A DNA stretch of 64,000 bases from Pirellulales bacterium (lineage in GTDB: Bacteria > Planctomycetota > Planctomycetia > Pirellulales > Lacipirellulaceae): positions 1 through 64,000 of the forward strand of contig JANQOF010000046.1 of NCBI GenBank assembly GCA_028279215.1. The letters are read 5' to 3'. The position numbers and the translations under genes were made by a program. Shown in pieces: positions 1 through 8,279 of the stretch. The notes beneath the pieces were generated by a model. The model saw only the letters and a list, made by a program, of their open reading frames with translations. It was not told the DNA's origin and made no database searches. The stretch's first letter is position 1. Every line of letters starts with the position of its first letter.

Positions 1-1910
1 TGAATGTGTGGGTTGCTCCGATCGACGACCCGGCCAACGCCAAGCCTGTAACCGACGACAAGCTTCGCGGCATTCGCAGTCACAGTTGGGCTTACAACAG
101 CAAGCAGGTTCTTTACACCCAAGACATCGGCGGCGATGAGAACTGGCACGTCTATGCCACCGATGTAACCGATAACTCTACGATCGATCTGACGCCCATC
201 GAAGGAGTAAACGCGCGATTGGCGGCACTGAGCGAAAAGTTTCCCGATGAAGTGCTCGTTGGACTCAACGATCGGGTTCCGCAGCTTCACGACATCTATC
301 GCGTCGACCTCAAAAACGGCGAACGAAAACTGGTGCAGGAGAACCCTGGGCTTGCTGCGGTGATTCCGGACGACAACTACGAGATCCGCCTGGGATTTAA
401 CTTCACTCCCACTGGTGGCCAGGCTTGGTTGCAGCCCAAGGGCGAGGTAGGCGAAAACGGCTACGAAGACTTCGAGGTCATGGAGGAATTTGGCCCCGAA
501 GATGCCATGACCAGTGGACCTGCAGGGTTCGACAAGACTGGCGATGTGTTGTATTTCGAGGACAGTCGCAATCGCAACACGGCGGCTTTGTTCGCTCGAA
601 ACCTCAAGTCGGGCGACACCAAACTTCTGGCCGAAGACGATCGGGCTGACGTTGGCGGCGTGCTCTCGCACCCGACCGAGAAGAACATACAAGCTGTAGC
701 GTTCACCTACGCGCGGCGCGATTGGAAAGTGCTGGACGACGCGGTGCAAGAGGATATCGACTTCCTCACCGACTTCGCCGACGGTGAATTTGAAATCACC
801 GGTCGCACGCTGGACGACAAGCTATGGACCGTCGCCTACATTTTGGACGACGGGCCCGTGAAGTACTACGTGTACGACCGCTCCGCTGATGGTGACGCGC
901 GGATGCGGTACCTGTTCAGCAATCGCGACGACTTGGAGAAGTACCCGCTCGTGAAGATGCACTCGCCAGTAATAAAGAGCCGCGACGGACTCGACTTGGT
1001 GTGCTACCTTTCGTTACCTCCGGGGAGCGACAAAGACGGCGACGGGGTGCCGGAGGAGCCAGTTCCGATGGTGCTCGACGTGCATGGTGGTCCCTGGGCT
1101 CGAGACGAATGGGGCTACAACCCAAGCCATCAGTGGCTGGCCAATCGTGGCTATGCCGTGCTGAACGTGAATTACCGTGGCTCCACCGGATTCGGAAAGA
1201 ACTTCATCAACGCGGCCAACGGCGAGTGGTCGCGAAAAATGCACGACGACCTGCTCGATGCAGTGAAGTGGGCGGTCGATAACGGCATCGCCATCGAAGA
1301 CAAGGTGTGCATCATGGGTGGCAGCTACGGCGGCTACGCCACGTTAGTTGGGTTGACCTATACGCCCGAGGTGTTCGCCTGCGGCGTCGATATCGTCGGG
1401 CCTAGCAGCCTGGTGACGTTGCTGCAGAACATCCCACCTTACTGGGCTCCGTTCATGCCGGTGATGAAGATCCGGGTGGGCGATGTGGAGACTCCCGAAG
1501 GGCAAGCCGAGCTTCTGGAAATGTCGCCACTAACCAAAGTGGACGAAATTGCCCGGCCACTTTTGATTGGCCAGGGTGCAAACGATCCTCGCGTGACGCA
1601 GTTGGAAGCCGATCAGATCGTCGAGGCGATGACAGCTAAGGGCATTCCGGTTACCTACGTGCTGTACCCAGACGAGGGGCACGGCTTTGCTCGGCCAGAG
1701 AATCGCACCAGCTTCAACGCCGTGACCGAGGCGTTTCTCGCTGGCCAACTTGGTGGCCGATATGAGGAGATTGGCAGCGACTTCGATGGCTCAAGCATCC
1801 ACGTTCCGACTGGGGCGGCCGATGTCCCCGGGCTGAAGGATGCTCTGACCGAGGAGCAGCTGGCGATGCCGGTGGCCGATGCTGTCCCCGCAACGACGGA
1901 GGGCACCTGA
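1..1910 (+). CDS. S9 family prolyl oligopeptidase (5' truncated)
   Basis: This is a serine peptidase of the S9 (prolyl oligopeptidase / acylaminoacyl peptidase) family, which cleaves short peptides. The reading frame is already open at the left edge (codon AAT at 3-5), so the N-terminus lies outside the window; the GTG at 6 is only the first possible in-frame start. The first ~330 residues form the beta-propeller-like half and the rest an alpha/beta hydrolase domain. Counting from position 6, the nucleophile motif GGSYGG places Ser440, GANDPRV supplies Asp527 and DEGHGF supplies His559, a complete triad in the usual order. About 70 residues follow the last catalytic motif, a low-complexity tail. 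It is followed by a regulated intergenic region before DAHP synthase, so it is probably the last gene of its transcript. The family call is secure; substrate is unknown. Confidence 0.93.
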   Translation, partial: NVWVAPIDDPANAKPVTDDKLRGIRSHSWAYNSKQVLYTQDIGGDENWHVYATDVTDNSTIDLTPIEGVNARLAALSEKFPDEVLVGLNDRVPQLHDIYRVDLKNGERKLVQENPGLAAVIPDDNYEIRLGFNFTPTGGQAWLQPKGEVGENGYEDFEVMEEFGPEDAMTSGPAGFDKTGDVLYFEDSRNRNTAALFARNLKSGDTKLLAEDDRADVGGVLSHPTEKNIQAVAFTYARRDWKVLDDAVQEDIDFLTDFADGEFEITGRTLDDKLWTVAYILDDGPVKYYVYDRSADGDARMRYLFSNRDDLEKYPLVKMHSPVIKSRDGLDLVCYLSLPPGSDKDGDGVPEEPVPMVLDVHGGPWARDEWGYNPSHQWLANRGYAVLNVNYRGSTGFGKNFINAANGEWSRKMHDDLLDAVKWAVDNGIAIEDKVCIMGGSYGGYATLVGLTYTPEVFACGVDIVGPSSLVTLLQNIPPYWAPFMPVMKIRVGDVETPEGQAELLEMSPLTKVDEIARPLLIGQGANDPRVTQLEADQIVEAMTAKGIPVTYVLYPDEGHGFARPENRTSFNAVTEAFLAGQLGGRYEEIGSDFDGSSIHVPTGAADVPGLKDALTEEQLAMPVADAVPATTEGT

Positions 1911-1983
1911 TAGCAGTTTCCGTGGCGTCAAATGTTGAGGAATTCCCTTGCGTTCTTCTGCGGTAACGACGATACTAACATCT

Positions 1984-2058
1984 ATGCAAAGCAAGTTCTG
2001 GTACTATTTCTGGTTTAGCTTTACCCACCCGGGTTCCGGGGTTGGAGGTTGTGCCTGA
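1984..2058 (+). CDS. aromatic-rich leader peptide upstream of DAHP synthase
   Basis: This is a 24-codon open reading frame (ATG to TGA) in the gap before the DAHP synthase gene. Residues 5-13 read FWYYFWFSF: eight of nine are Phe, Trp or Tyr, covering all three end products of the pathway whose first step is encoded downstream. The stop codon at 2056-2058 lies about 30 bases before a strong terminator hairpin. This is the layout of a translation-controlled attenuator, as for the trp and phe leaders, but with all three aromatic amino acids read by one peptide. No convincing Shine-Dalgarno sequence precedes it, which is common in planctomycetes. The peptide content and position are seen directly; the regulatory role is inferred. 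Confidence 0.8.
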   Translation: MQSKFWYYFWFSFTHPGSGVGGCA

Positions 2059-2085
2059 CTGCTTTGCCGAACCAGCACAAAGAAT

Positions 2086-2126
2086 CCAAAGCCCTGAGAA
2101 CCCGATGGTTCTCGGGGCTTTTTTGG
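2086..2126 (+). terminator. attenuator-type intrinsic terminator before DAHP synthase
   Basis: Bases 2090-2102 pair with 2107-2119 around a CGAT loop (13 pairs, one G-U) and are followed by a T run at 2119-2124; flanking A/T and CC/GG pairs extend the stem. It sits between the leader peptide and the DAHP synthase start at 2217, so it would stop transcription before the gene. GGGTTC at 2031-2036 can pair with GAACCC at 2098-2103 inside the 5' arm, a possible antiterminator. TTGTGC at 2049-2054 can pair with GCACAA at 2075-2080, a possible pause or protector hairpin. It could instead terminate the upstream peptidase transcript, but its distance from that gene and the leader make attenuation more likely. 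Confidence 0.8.
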
Positions 2127-2216
2127 TTTTGCATAAGTAGTCGGTTTGCGGCATCTGCTGTCCAACTGACCACGAAGCGCCCTGACCCCTGAATCCTGAC
2201 CCCCTATGAAACAGCC

Positions 2217-3233
2217 ATGATCATCGTAATGAGGCGGAACGCAACCGAATCGGAGATTGAACACATGATTGCTGAAGTCGAAGGTGCAGGGCTAAAGCCT
2301 GCGACCCTGCGCGGGACCGAGCGGACGGTCATCGCCGCCATTGGCGACGAACGCAAGGCGGGCGACCTTCGCAAGCTTGAGAGTTCGCCTGGCGTCGACA
2401 ACGTGATGCCGGTACTCGCGCCGTACAAACTGGCGAGCATCGAATCGCAACCCACGCGATCGGTGATCCAGGCGGGGTCATTCGCCGTCGGCGGTCCTGT
2501 AGTTGGCATGATTGCCGGGCCCTGCTCGGTGGAAAACGAGGAGCAAATCGTCGCCACTGCTAAGGCGGTAAAACAAGCAGGCGCAACAGCGCTACGTGGC
2601 GGCGCGTTTAAGCCGCGCACAAGCCCCTACAGTTTCCAAGGTCTCAAGGAAGACGGCCTCCAGATGCTCGCCACGGCACGTGATGAGACCGGCTTGGCGG
2701 TCGTTACGGAGGTTGTTTCGCCAGAAGACGTCGAACTGGTGAGCGAATATGCCGAAGTGCTTCAGATCGGTGCTCGAAACATGCAGAACTACCGGCTCTT
2801 GGAAGCGTGCGGTAAGAGTCATCGTGCTGTATTACTAAAACGAGGCCCCAGCGCAACGATCGACGAACTGCTGCTGGCCGCCGAATACATATTGGACGGT
2901 GGCAATCCCAGCGTCATGCTTTGCGAGCGGGGCATTCGCACGTACGAGGGGCACACGCGGTTCACACTGCCGTTGGCGTCGGTTCCCTACCTGCAATCTA
3001 AGACGCATCTGCCCGTCGTAATCGATCCGAGTCACGGCACAGGCCACGCGAGCTTGGTGCCAGCCATGGCGAGAGCAGCCATCGCGGCCGGCGCCGATGG
3101 CGTTATCGTCGAGGTGCATCCCGAGCCTGAACATGCGATGAGCGATGGTTATCAGACACTCGATTTTCCGGCGTTTGCCGAGATGATGGGGGAATGCCAA
3201 CGAGTCGCCGAGGCGGTCGGCAGGAAGCTGTAA
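2217..3233 (+). CDS. aroF: 3-deoxy-7-phosphoheptulonate (DAHP) synthase
   Basis: This enzyme condenses phosphoenolpyruvate and erythrose 4-phosphate to DAHP, the first step of the shikimate pathway to Phe, Tyr and Trp. The 338-residue protein has the short layout of the Thermotoga type: an N-terminal ferredoxin-like domain (about residues 1-70), which in that family binds the feedback inhibitor, then a TIM barrel. Visible motifs are [39 protein letters not shown] and DPSHGTG. The ATG at 2217 overlaps the stop of a 4-codon ORF (2206-2220). Upstream lie the aromatic leader peptide and terminator, so expression is probably controlled both by attenuation and by feedback on the enzyme. The family is certain; the exact gene letter (aroF/aroG/aroA) is a naming convention. 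Confidence 0.95.
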   Translation: MIIVMRRNATESEIEHMIAEVEGAGLKPATLRGTERTVIAAIGDERKAGDLRKLESSPGVDNVMPVLAPYKLASIESQPTRSVIQAGSFAVGGPVVGMIAGPCSVENEEQIVATAKAVKQAGATALRGGAFKPRTSPYSFQGLKEDGLQMLATARDETGLAVVTEVVSPEDVELVSEYAEVLQIGARNMQNYRLLEACGKSHRAVLLKRGPSATIDELLLAAEYILDGGNPSVMLCERGIRTYEGHTRFTLPLASVPYLQSKTHLPVVIDPSHGTGHASLVPAMARAAIAAGADGVIVEVHPEPEHAMSDGYQTLDFPAFAEMMGECQRVAEAVGRKL

Positions 3234-3262
3234 GGTCACTCGCGGCGCATGGTCCCACGTTC

Positions 3263-5203
3263 CTATGGCTGGGCTACCTCGTGCACTGCCCGATTGCCCC
3301 GGACTATGACGAATCGACCGGAGTCGTCGCCGGCGAGCTTGAAGGTTGTCAGATCATCAACGTCGCAACGCGCTTCGACTCGCTCGCGAACCGCCTCGGC
3401 TTTGGCCTTCGCGTAGAACTCAACCCAGGTGGTTGCGTTCGCTGCGTCGGATGTTGTGATTTGTAGCGTATTGCCATCGACGGGTGTCCAAGCCACGCCA
3501 AGCGGCGTGAGGCAAGCGTCGAGCGCCGCGGACCATGTGACATTGTTCACCGAGCCAGACATCGTCGACTGGGGACGCACGTCGAGGTCGGCCAGCCGTT
3601 GCCAATCAGCAAGCATCACGACGTTGCTCGATTGTTGCCAATGATCAAACACCTCGGTCAACGGTGTCCAGCCGACAAACGCAAATGTTGTGCTTCGCCC
3701 AAGTTTATTCGACAATTCGGCTAGGCGTGGTTCGACATCAATCAGTTTCGCTGGATACTTGCTGCGCGGAGTTAATCTCCGCGCCATTCGAAGTCGCTCG
3801 CAAAACAGTAGTATCTTATAGTGCACCACGAGTTGTTGGTTGACTTCGATTTCGCTGCCGACACTCTCGATGATTGCCCTGTTGCTTGCCCAGGCATCGG
3901 GCGTAGCGAACTCGCGAATGAGCGTGACCAGACCAGTCGCGTCTTGCCCACGCACCAGATCGTCTACATTGTAAGTTACGGTACGCCAGCCGTCGGACTT
4001 GCTCTTCTCAAACGCCAAACCGCCCGGCGTCCGAATCAATTCAAGTCGTACGGCATTGGCGATGGCCGACGCCAATTCGTGGACGCTGGCGTTCGACTGT
4101 TCGAGGGAGACTGGTTGCGTAGCGCGAATGGCTGCCATTCGCAGCACAAACGGATCGATGGTGATTGGCACGCTCGATAACTGGGATAGTTCGGCCGCCG
4201 CTTGGCAGAACGGCGCCTGACGCCAAGCCACTGCTGGTAACCTGACTTCCAGCCTCGAAGTGAGTTCGCCCTCGGCGAGTCCTTCCGCAAACGTTGGCCC
4301 TGGGCTGGCCGACCCGGGCTCGAATCGCAGCTTCGGAGCGGCCGGAGCGATGTCAGGGATCGCGGGCGTGGAAGCGGCTGTTTGCTCTTCTTGGATTGCG
4401 GGCGGCTGAGGTTGCGGAGTTGTCGCGCGGTCGGGGATCAGCAGCAGATCTAAATTGGCTGAATCGACCGAGAGCGGATCGAGTGGCATCAAATGTGGAG
4501 CAGACGCGAGTTCTTCCTCCTCGTCGACTGCGTCGCTAACCACCTCTGACGCCACCGGAGGCAACTCGGGAAGCGATGCGATAACGGGTGCATCTTCCGC
4601 CGCGGGCTCTTCGATGGTCGTTTCGACGACAGGTTTGCTGACTTCGACTTGTTCCATCGGAGAATCGGTTGCCGTTGGTTCGTCGGTTGAACTACCTTGG
4701 ACTTCCGACTCGCTGGTGGAAGTGTCCCCCGCGACTACTGCTTGTGCGGGCACATCGGGATTGCCGGTCCACCACGCGGCGGCTAACAGCCCTAGGCTGA
4801 AGAACGCGACCGATCCCGCTACTCCCCAAACCATCAAGCCAGTTTGGCTTAAACCGGCTGACGTGGGCGCCGCCTCTGCAACTTGCTCCTCAGCAGGCGG
4901 CTGGTCGTACGTCAAGTCTGTGTCGGGCGAAGCGTTTGCGGTGTTGGGTTCGGTGGCCGTCGCTAATAGGTCATCGACTTCGGCGGCGAAGTCGGATGGA
5001 ACGAGCGTTTCGCCTTCTGGTGGCGCGGGAGTTGGGACGGCTGCCGCCGCCGAGCTCTGGACGTCATTAGTCCAACTAGCCGGGGCCGCCACCATCACCA
5101 TGCTGTCGCACTTGGGGCATGCATGAATCTGACCCACCGCCGCCGGGTCACGGACCTTGAGCTTGGCCCCACAGGTCTCGCAAAGAACAGGAAACGGCTC
5201 CAT
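3263..5203 (-). CDS. zinc-ribbon membrane protein with secretin-like STN segment
   Basis: The function of this 646-residue protein is not recognised. It starts with a zinc ribbon (Cys8, Cys11, Cys29, Cys32), continues with a low-complexity acidic stretch, crosses the membrane once at about residues 122-146 (TGLMVWGVAGSVAFFSLGLL), then has a Pro/Glu/Thr-rich linker and a folded C-terminal half. Near residues 500-610 the pattern of a conserved 'W.aALDacL.plGvaw...dgntlqIt' segment resembles the STN/secretin N-domains that planctomycetes put in many periplasmic proteins. Topology would be zinc ribbon inside, large domain outside. It is followed on the same strand by another membrane-anchored protein with a similar C-terminal segment (5339-6937), and the two may act together. 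Role: unknown. Confidence 0.8.
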   Translation of the reverse strand: MEPFPVLCETCGAKLKVRDPAAVGQIHACPKCDSMVMVAAPASWTNDVQSSAAAAVPTPAPPEGETLVPSDFAAEVDDLLATATEPNTANASPDTDLTYDQPPAEEQVAEAAPTSAGLSQTGLMVWGVAGSVAFFSLGLLAAAWWTGNPDVPAQAVVAGDTSTSESEVQGSSTDEPTATDSPMEQVEVSKPVVETTIEEPAAEDAPVIASLPELPPVASEVVSDAVDEEEELASAPHLMPLDPLSVDSANLDLLLIPDRATTPQPQPPAIQEEQTAASTPAIPDIAPAAPKLRFEPGSASPGPTFAEGLAEGELTSRLEVRLPAVAWRQAPFCQAAAELSQLSSVPITIDPFVLRMAAIRATQPVSLEQSNASVHELASAIANAVRLELIRTPGGLAFEKSKSDGWRTVTYNVDDLVRGQDATGLVTLIREFATPDAWASNRAIIESVGSEIEVNQQLVVHYKILLFCERLRMARRLTPRSKYPAKLIDVEPRLAELSNKLGRSTTFAFVGWTPLTEVFDHWQQSSNVVMLADWQRLADLDVRPQSTMSGSVNNVTWSAALDACLTPLGVAWTPVDGNTLQITTSDAANATTWVEFYAKAKAEAVRERVEARCDVDDLTTFKLAGDDSGRFVIVRGNRAVHEVAQP

Positions 5204-5338
5204 AGATGGGTCGACTACTGAGGCAGGAGATTGGCTGGCTGAGAACGATTCGGGCTGCGGTTGGCGGATTATTTCATTCTACCATACACCTCAGCGGGAG
5301 CGACCGGTGCGACTGGCATAAACCGGCACCAATCCGAT

Positions 5339-6937
5339 TCAATCGGTGAACACGCTCGGTAGCGTCTCGCCTCGTTTTTCCGCCTGAGCGCGTGTAGTTA
5401 CAACGATAGATGGTTCGCCAGTGCTGCGGTCGGGCCTAATCGCGTAGACCAGCTTTTGCTTCGGGTCGGCTGGGCCGCTAGCGGTCTTGTCTGGGTTCGC
5501 TAGTCGGAGTATGGCGACCAAGATTTCGCTGGCGGGTTTGTCTTGCTCATTCAACCCAAACGATTGGTTCTTGGTTATTCCATCGAGCTGCAGATCGCCC
5601 CCGAGTATCACGATATCCGCACCTATCTCCTCTGCGAGTAAAGCAACCGCCGTCTCCAGCGTGTCGCGGGTAAAGCTGAGACTCGTTCGCTGCGTGAGTC
5701 GCTGGGCCAACGACATCGGCCCGCTGGCTCCCGCGACCGCACTTTCAATCGCTGGATCTCGTTCCATCCGTTCGGCGAGTAGCAATTCGCCCGCCATTAT
5801 CAAATTGTGTCCAGCCGGCGGGGGCAGGTAGATGCGTAATAACGCCTGGCTGTTGTCGACACCCATTCGTTGGTAGCGGCTGACCACGCGGAGCATGGCC
5901 GGCAGCCGGGCTACCACAGCGGCCGAATACGCGGACGCAGTTACTTGGGCGATCTCCCACTCGACCTGGGCTGGCCACGCGGCCACGCTGTTGGCCAATT
6001 GTTCAGCAAACCGCTGCGGACGAACGTCGAGCGTGGAGACCAACCGTAGCTCGGCGAAGAACTCGTCGCCCGCGTGAAGACTAAGTGCGGCGCCACGAGT
6101 GGCGTCGGGTAGCATCGCGAACAACGGATCGCGTAGTCCGGCAACCGAACCGTGCCACATCTTGCGTCCATCGCTGAACAAGAACGATGGTGCAACGATG
6201 ACTGTCGCGTGGCGATCACGATCGGTGGTCGCCAACAGCGATTCCATTTCGCGGCGCAGTGGCGGGCTCGTCCCGTCGAGCTGCTTGATTTCGTCGAGAA
6301 CTCTTCGCGGGGCGACTACAAAGGTGTCTGGAGCTAGCTCGTAACAATCGTCCGGGCGATCCGCGTGCGTGTCGACGCTCGGAGTCACCACAAGTGCGGG
6401 CTCAATCTCGAACTCGCTCGCCGGGCGCAGTCCGATCAACAGTCGGTCGATATCCGCAAGCTCCAAATTCGTGGCCGACTCAACGTACGCTTGACCCTTC
6501 TTACCCAGCGGACCCAATGCGGCCAAGAGCTTGTCGCCCTCGTCGGTTGCGAGCATCTCTGCCGGCCGCAGGGCGACGAACATTTCGCAACCGGTGGGAA
6601 GTCCACGCGGGTCGATCGCCTTGCCGGATGTTGGCGACATCCACATGGTGCGTCCATCGTCCGCAACCAAGGTTGGTTCTGAGGCCGCCGATGTCTTCGG
6701 CGTCTCCGCAGGCGTACCTGCCAATTGCCGATCTGGTTTTGCAGCACCCGTCTGCTCACTAATCGATTCAATGTCCTTAGGCGGCCGTTTCCAGCTGGTG
6801 GCTACGATTAAACCGACAAACGCCAGGCATGCGGCAACCGCAGCGGTAATGATCCACCGCGTCGTCTTGCGTTGCTTGCGAGCCGCGCGCTTTTCGGCGA
6901 GCGACGACGTGTTAGTCTGGATGTCGATATCTGCCAT
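5339..6937 (-). CDS. membrane-anchored hypothetical protein
   Basis: This 532-residue protein is not recognised. The ATG at 6937 (MADIDIQ) is preferred over an in-frame TTG six codons earlier. A Lys/Arg-rich cytoplasmic stretch precedes one transmembrane helix at residues 28-49; the remainder would be periplasmic. It has no Cys-based motif or catalytic signature. The C-terminal ~110 residues (around LAEEIGADIVILGGDLQLDGITK) resemble a secretin/STN-type alpha-beta unit, as in the neighbour at 3263-5203. The gene lies upstream of and parallel to that neighbour with a gap of about 135 bases, and is divergent from the glutamate dehydrogenase gene. Coding reality is supported by its length, codon use and a clean membrane anchor. 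Confidence 0.75.
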   Translation of the reverse strand: MADIDIQTNTSSLAEKRAARKQRKTTRWIITAAVAACLAFVGLIVATSWKRPPKDIESISEQTGAAKPDRQLAGTPAETPKTSAASEPTLVADDGRTMWMSPTSGKAIDPRGLPTGCEMFVALRPAEMLATDEGDKLLAALGPLGKKGQAYVESATNLELADIDRLLIGLRPASEFEIEPALVVTPSVDTHADRPDDCYELAPDTFVVAPRRVLDEIKQLDGTSPPLRREMESLLATTDRDRHATVIVAPSFLFSDGRKMWHGSVAGLRDPLFAMLPDATRGAALSLHAGDEFFAELRLVSTLDVRPQRFAEQLANSVAAWPAQVEWEIAQVTASAYSAAVVARLPAMLRVVSRYQRMGVDNSQALLRIYLPPPAGHNLIMAGELLLAERMERDPAIESAVAGASGPMSLAQRLTQRTSLSFTRDTLETAVALLAEEIGADIVILGGDLQLDGITKNQSFGLNEQDKPASEILVAILRLANPDKTASGPADPKQKLVYAIRPDRSTGEPSIVVTTRAQAEKRGETLPSVFTD

Positions 6938-7029
6938 GGGAGCAGTGACGTACAATAGGGTAGGCTACCAACTTCAGCTTAAACCATCCTCGTATTTGGG
7001 CAACAGCTTGTTACTCATAGGGAGTCTCG

Positions 7030-8265
7030 ATGAGAGCATTTGAAGCCGTTCAGCAATACTTCAACTCCGCCGCCGACGAACTGGAGCTGAACGACGAGTT
7101 GCGGACATTACTAACGATTCCGGAGCGGGAGATCACGGTTCAACTGCCAGTCGAGATGGACGATGGTCGTAAAGTGTCGCTGCTCGGCTACCGCGTACAG
7201 CACAACCGCGCCCGCGGACCGATGAAAGGTGGCTTGCGTTACCATCACGAAGTCGATCTCGACGAGGTGCGAAGTCTGGCGTCGCTCATGACTTGGAAGA
7301 CCGCCGTTGTTAACCTCCCATACGGCGGCGCGAAGGGGGGCGTTGCCGTCGACAGCCGCGCCATCTCGTCGCGCGAGAAGGAGCGAATCACTCGCAAGTT
7401 CGTCGACGAGATTCACGAGTTGATTGGCCCCGACAAGGACATACCAGCACCCGACATGGGCACGGACCACGAAGTGATGGCCTGGTTCGTCAATCAATAC
7501 AATAAGTATGCGGGGTTCAATCCGGCTGTGGTTACCGGCAAACCGGTTGAACACTACGGCATTCCAGGCCGGGAGGAAGCAACCGGACGCGGTGTTGGTA
7601 TTCTGACCATCAAGGCCCTCGCCCGGTTGGGCCGCAAGGTCGCTGGCTCCACCGTTGCCATTCAGGGATTTGGTAACGTGGGTGCTCATGCCGCCAAGTT
7701 CCTCGCCGAATCCGAGTGCAAAGTCGTAGCTATCAGCGACGTGTCGGGCGGCTACTACAACGCCGATGGCGTCGACATCCTCAACGCTGCCCGCTTCGCT
7801 CGCGATCACCAAAATTCACTGGCGGGGTATCCCAATGCCGACCAGATTACCAACGAGCAGTTGTTGGAGCTCGATGTCACCGTACTTATACCTGCCGCGC
7901 TGGGTAGTGTGATCACGACGGATAATGCCGACCGGATCAAAGCCAAAATGATCATCGAAGCTGCCAACTCACCTGTCCGCCCCGAAGCCGACCAAATCCT
8001 CATCGACCGAGGGATTCCCATCCTCCCCGACGTGCTCGCGAATGCCGGCGGCGTGACTGTGAGCTATTTTGAATGGGCCCAAAACCGTCAGTTTTACCAA
8101 TGGAACTTAAATCGTGTGCGTGGTGAGTTGGACCACCTGCTCACCACGGCGTTCGAGACCGTATGGGAGCTGGCGGCTCAGCGTAATGTCAGCTTGCGAA
8201 CCGCGGCGTTCATGGTCGCCATTGAGCGCGTTGCTCGAGCGACAAAGCTGGCAGGGTTAGCGTAA
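7030..8265 (+). CDS. gdhA: Glu/Leu/Phe/Val dehydrogenase, probably glutamate dehydrogenase
   Basis: This is a 411-residue NAD(P)-dependent amino acid dehydrogenase that interconverts glutamate and 2-oxoglutarate plus ammonia. The substrate-binding half carries RGPMKGGLRYH (about residues 58-68), PYGGAKGGV with the catalytic-site Lys (about 97-105) and PAPDMGT; the Rossmann half carries AIQGFGNVGAHAA (about 210-222). The length fits the hexameric bacterial/archaeal GDH group. A GGGAG element about 7 bases upstream supports the ATG at 7030. It is divergent from the membrane protein at 5339-6937 and converges on the LeuB-family gene. A leucine or branched-chain dehydrogenase is the alternative, but the length and the K-GG motifs favour glutamate. 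Confidence 0.93.
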   Translation: MRAFEAVQQYFNSAADELELNDELRTLLTIPEREITVQLPVEMDDGRKVSLLGYRVQHNRARGPMKGGLRYHHEVDLDEVRSLASLMTWKTAVVNLPYGGAKGGVAVDSRAISSREKERITRKFVDEIHELIGPDKDIPAPDMGTDHEVMAWFVNQYNKYAGFNPAVVTGKPVEHYGIPGREEATGRGVGILTIKALARLGRKVAGSTVAIQGFGNVGAHAAKFLAESECKVVAISDVSGGYYNADGVDILNAARFARDHQNSLAGYPNADQITNEQLLELDVTVLIPAALGSVITTDNADRIKAKMIIEAANSPVRPEADQILIDRGIPILPDVLANAGGVTVSYFEWAQNRQFYQWNLNRVRGELDHLLTTAFETVWELAAQRNVSLRTAAFMVAIERVARATKLAGLA

Positions 8266-8279
8266 CTGGCCGACCAACG

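Noticed and set aside
4455-5126. 223-codon plus-strand ORF
   Set aside because: It is antisense to the zinc-ribbon membrane protein and has the Ser/Thr/Ala-rich composition expected of a shadow frame.
7111-7812. 233-codon minus-strand ORF
   Set aside because: It lies wholly antisense to glutamate dehydrogenase, whose motifs are complete.
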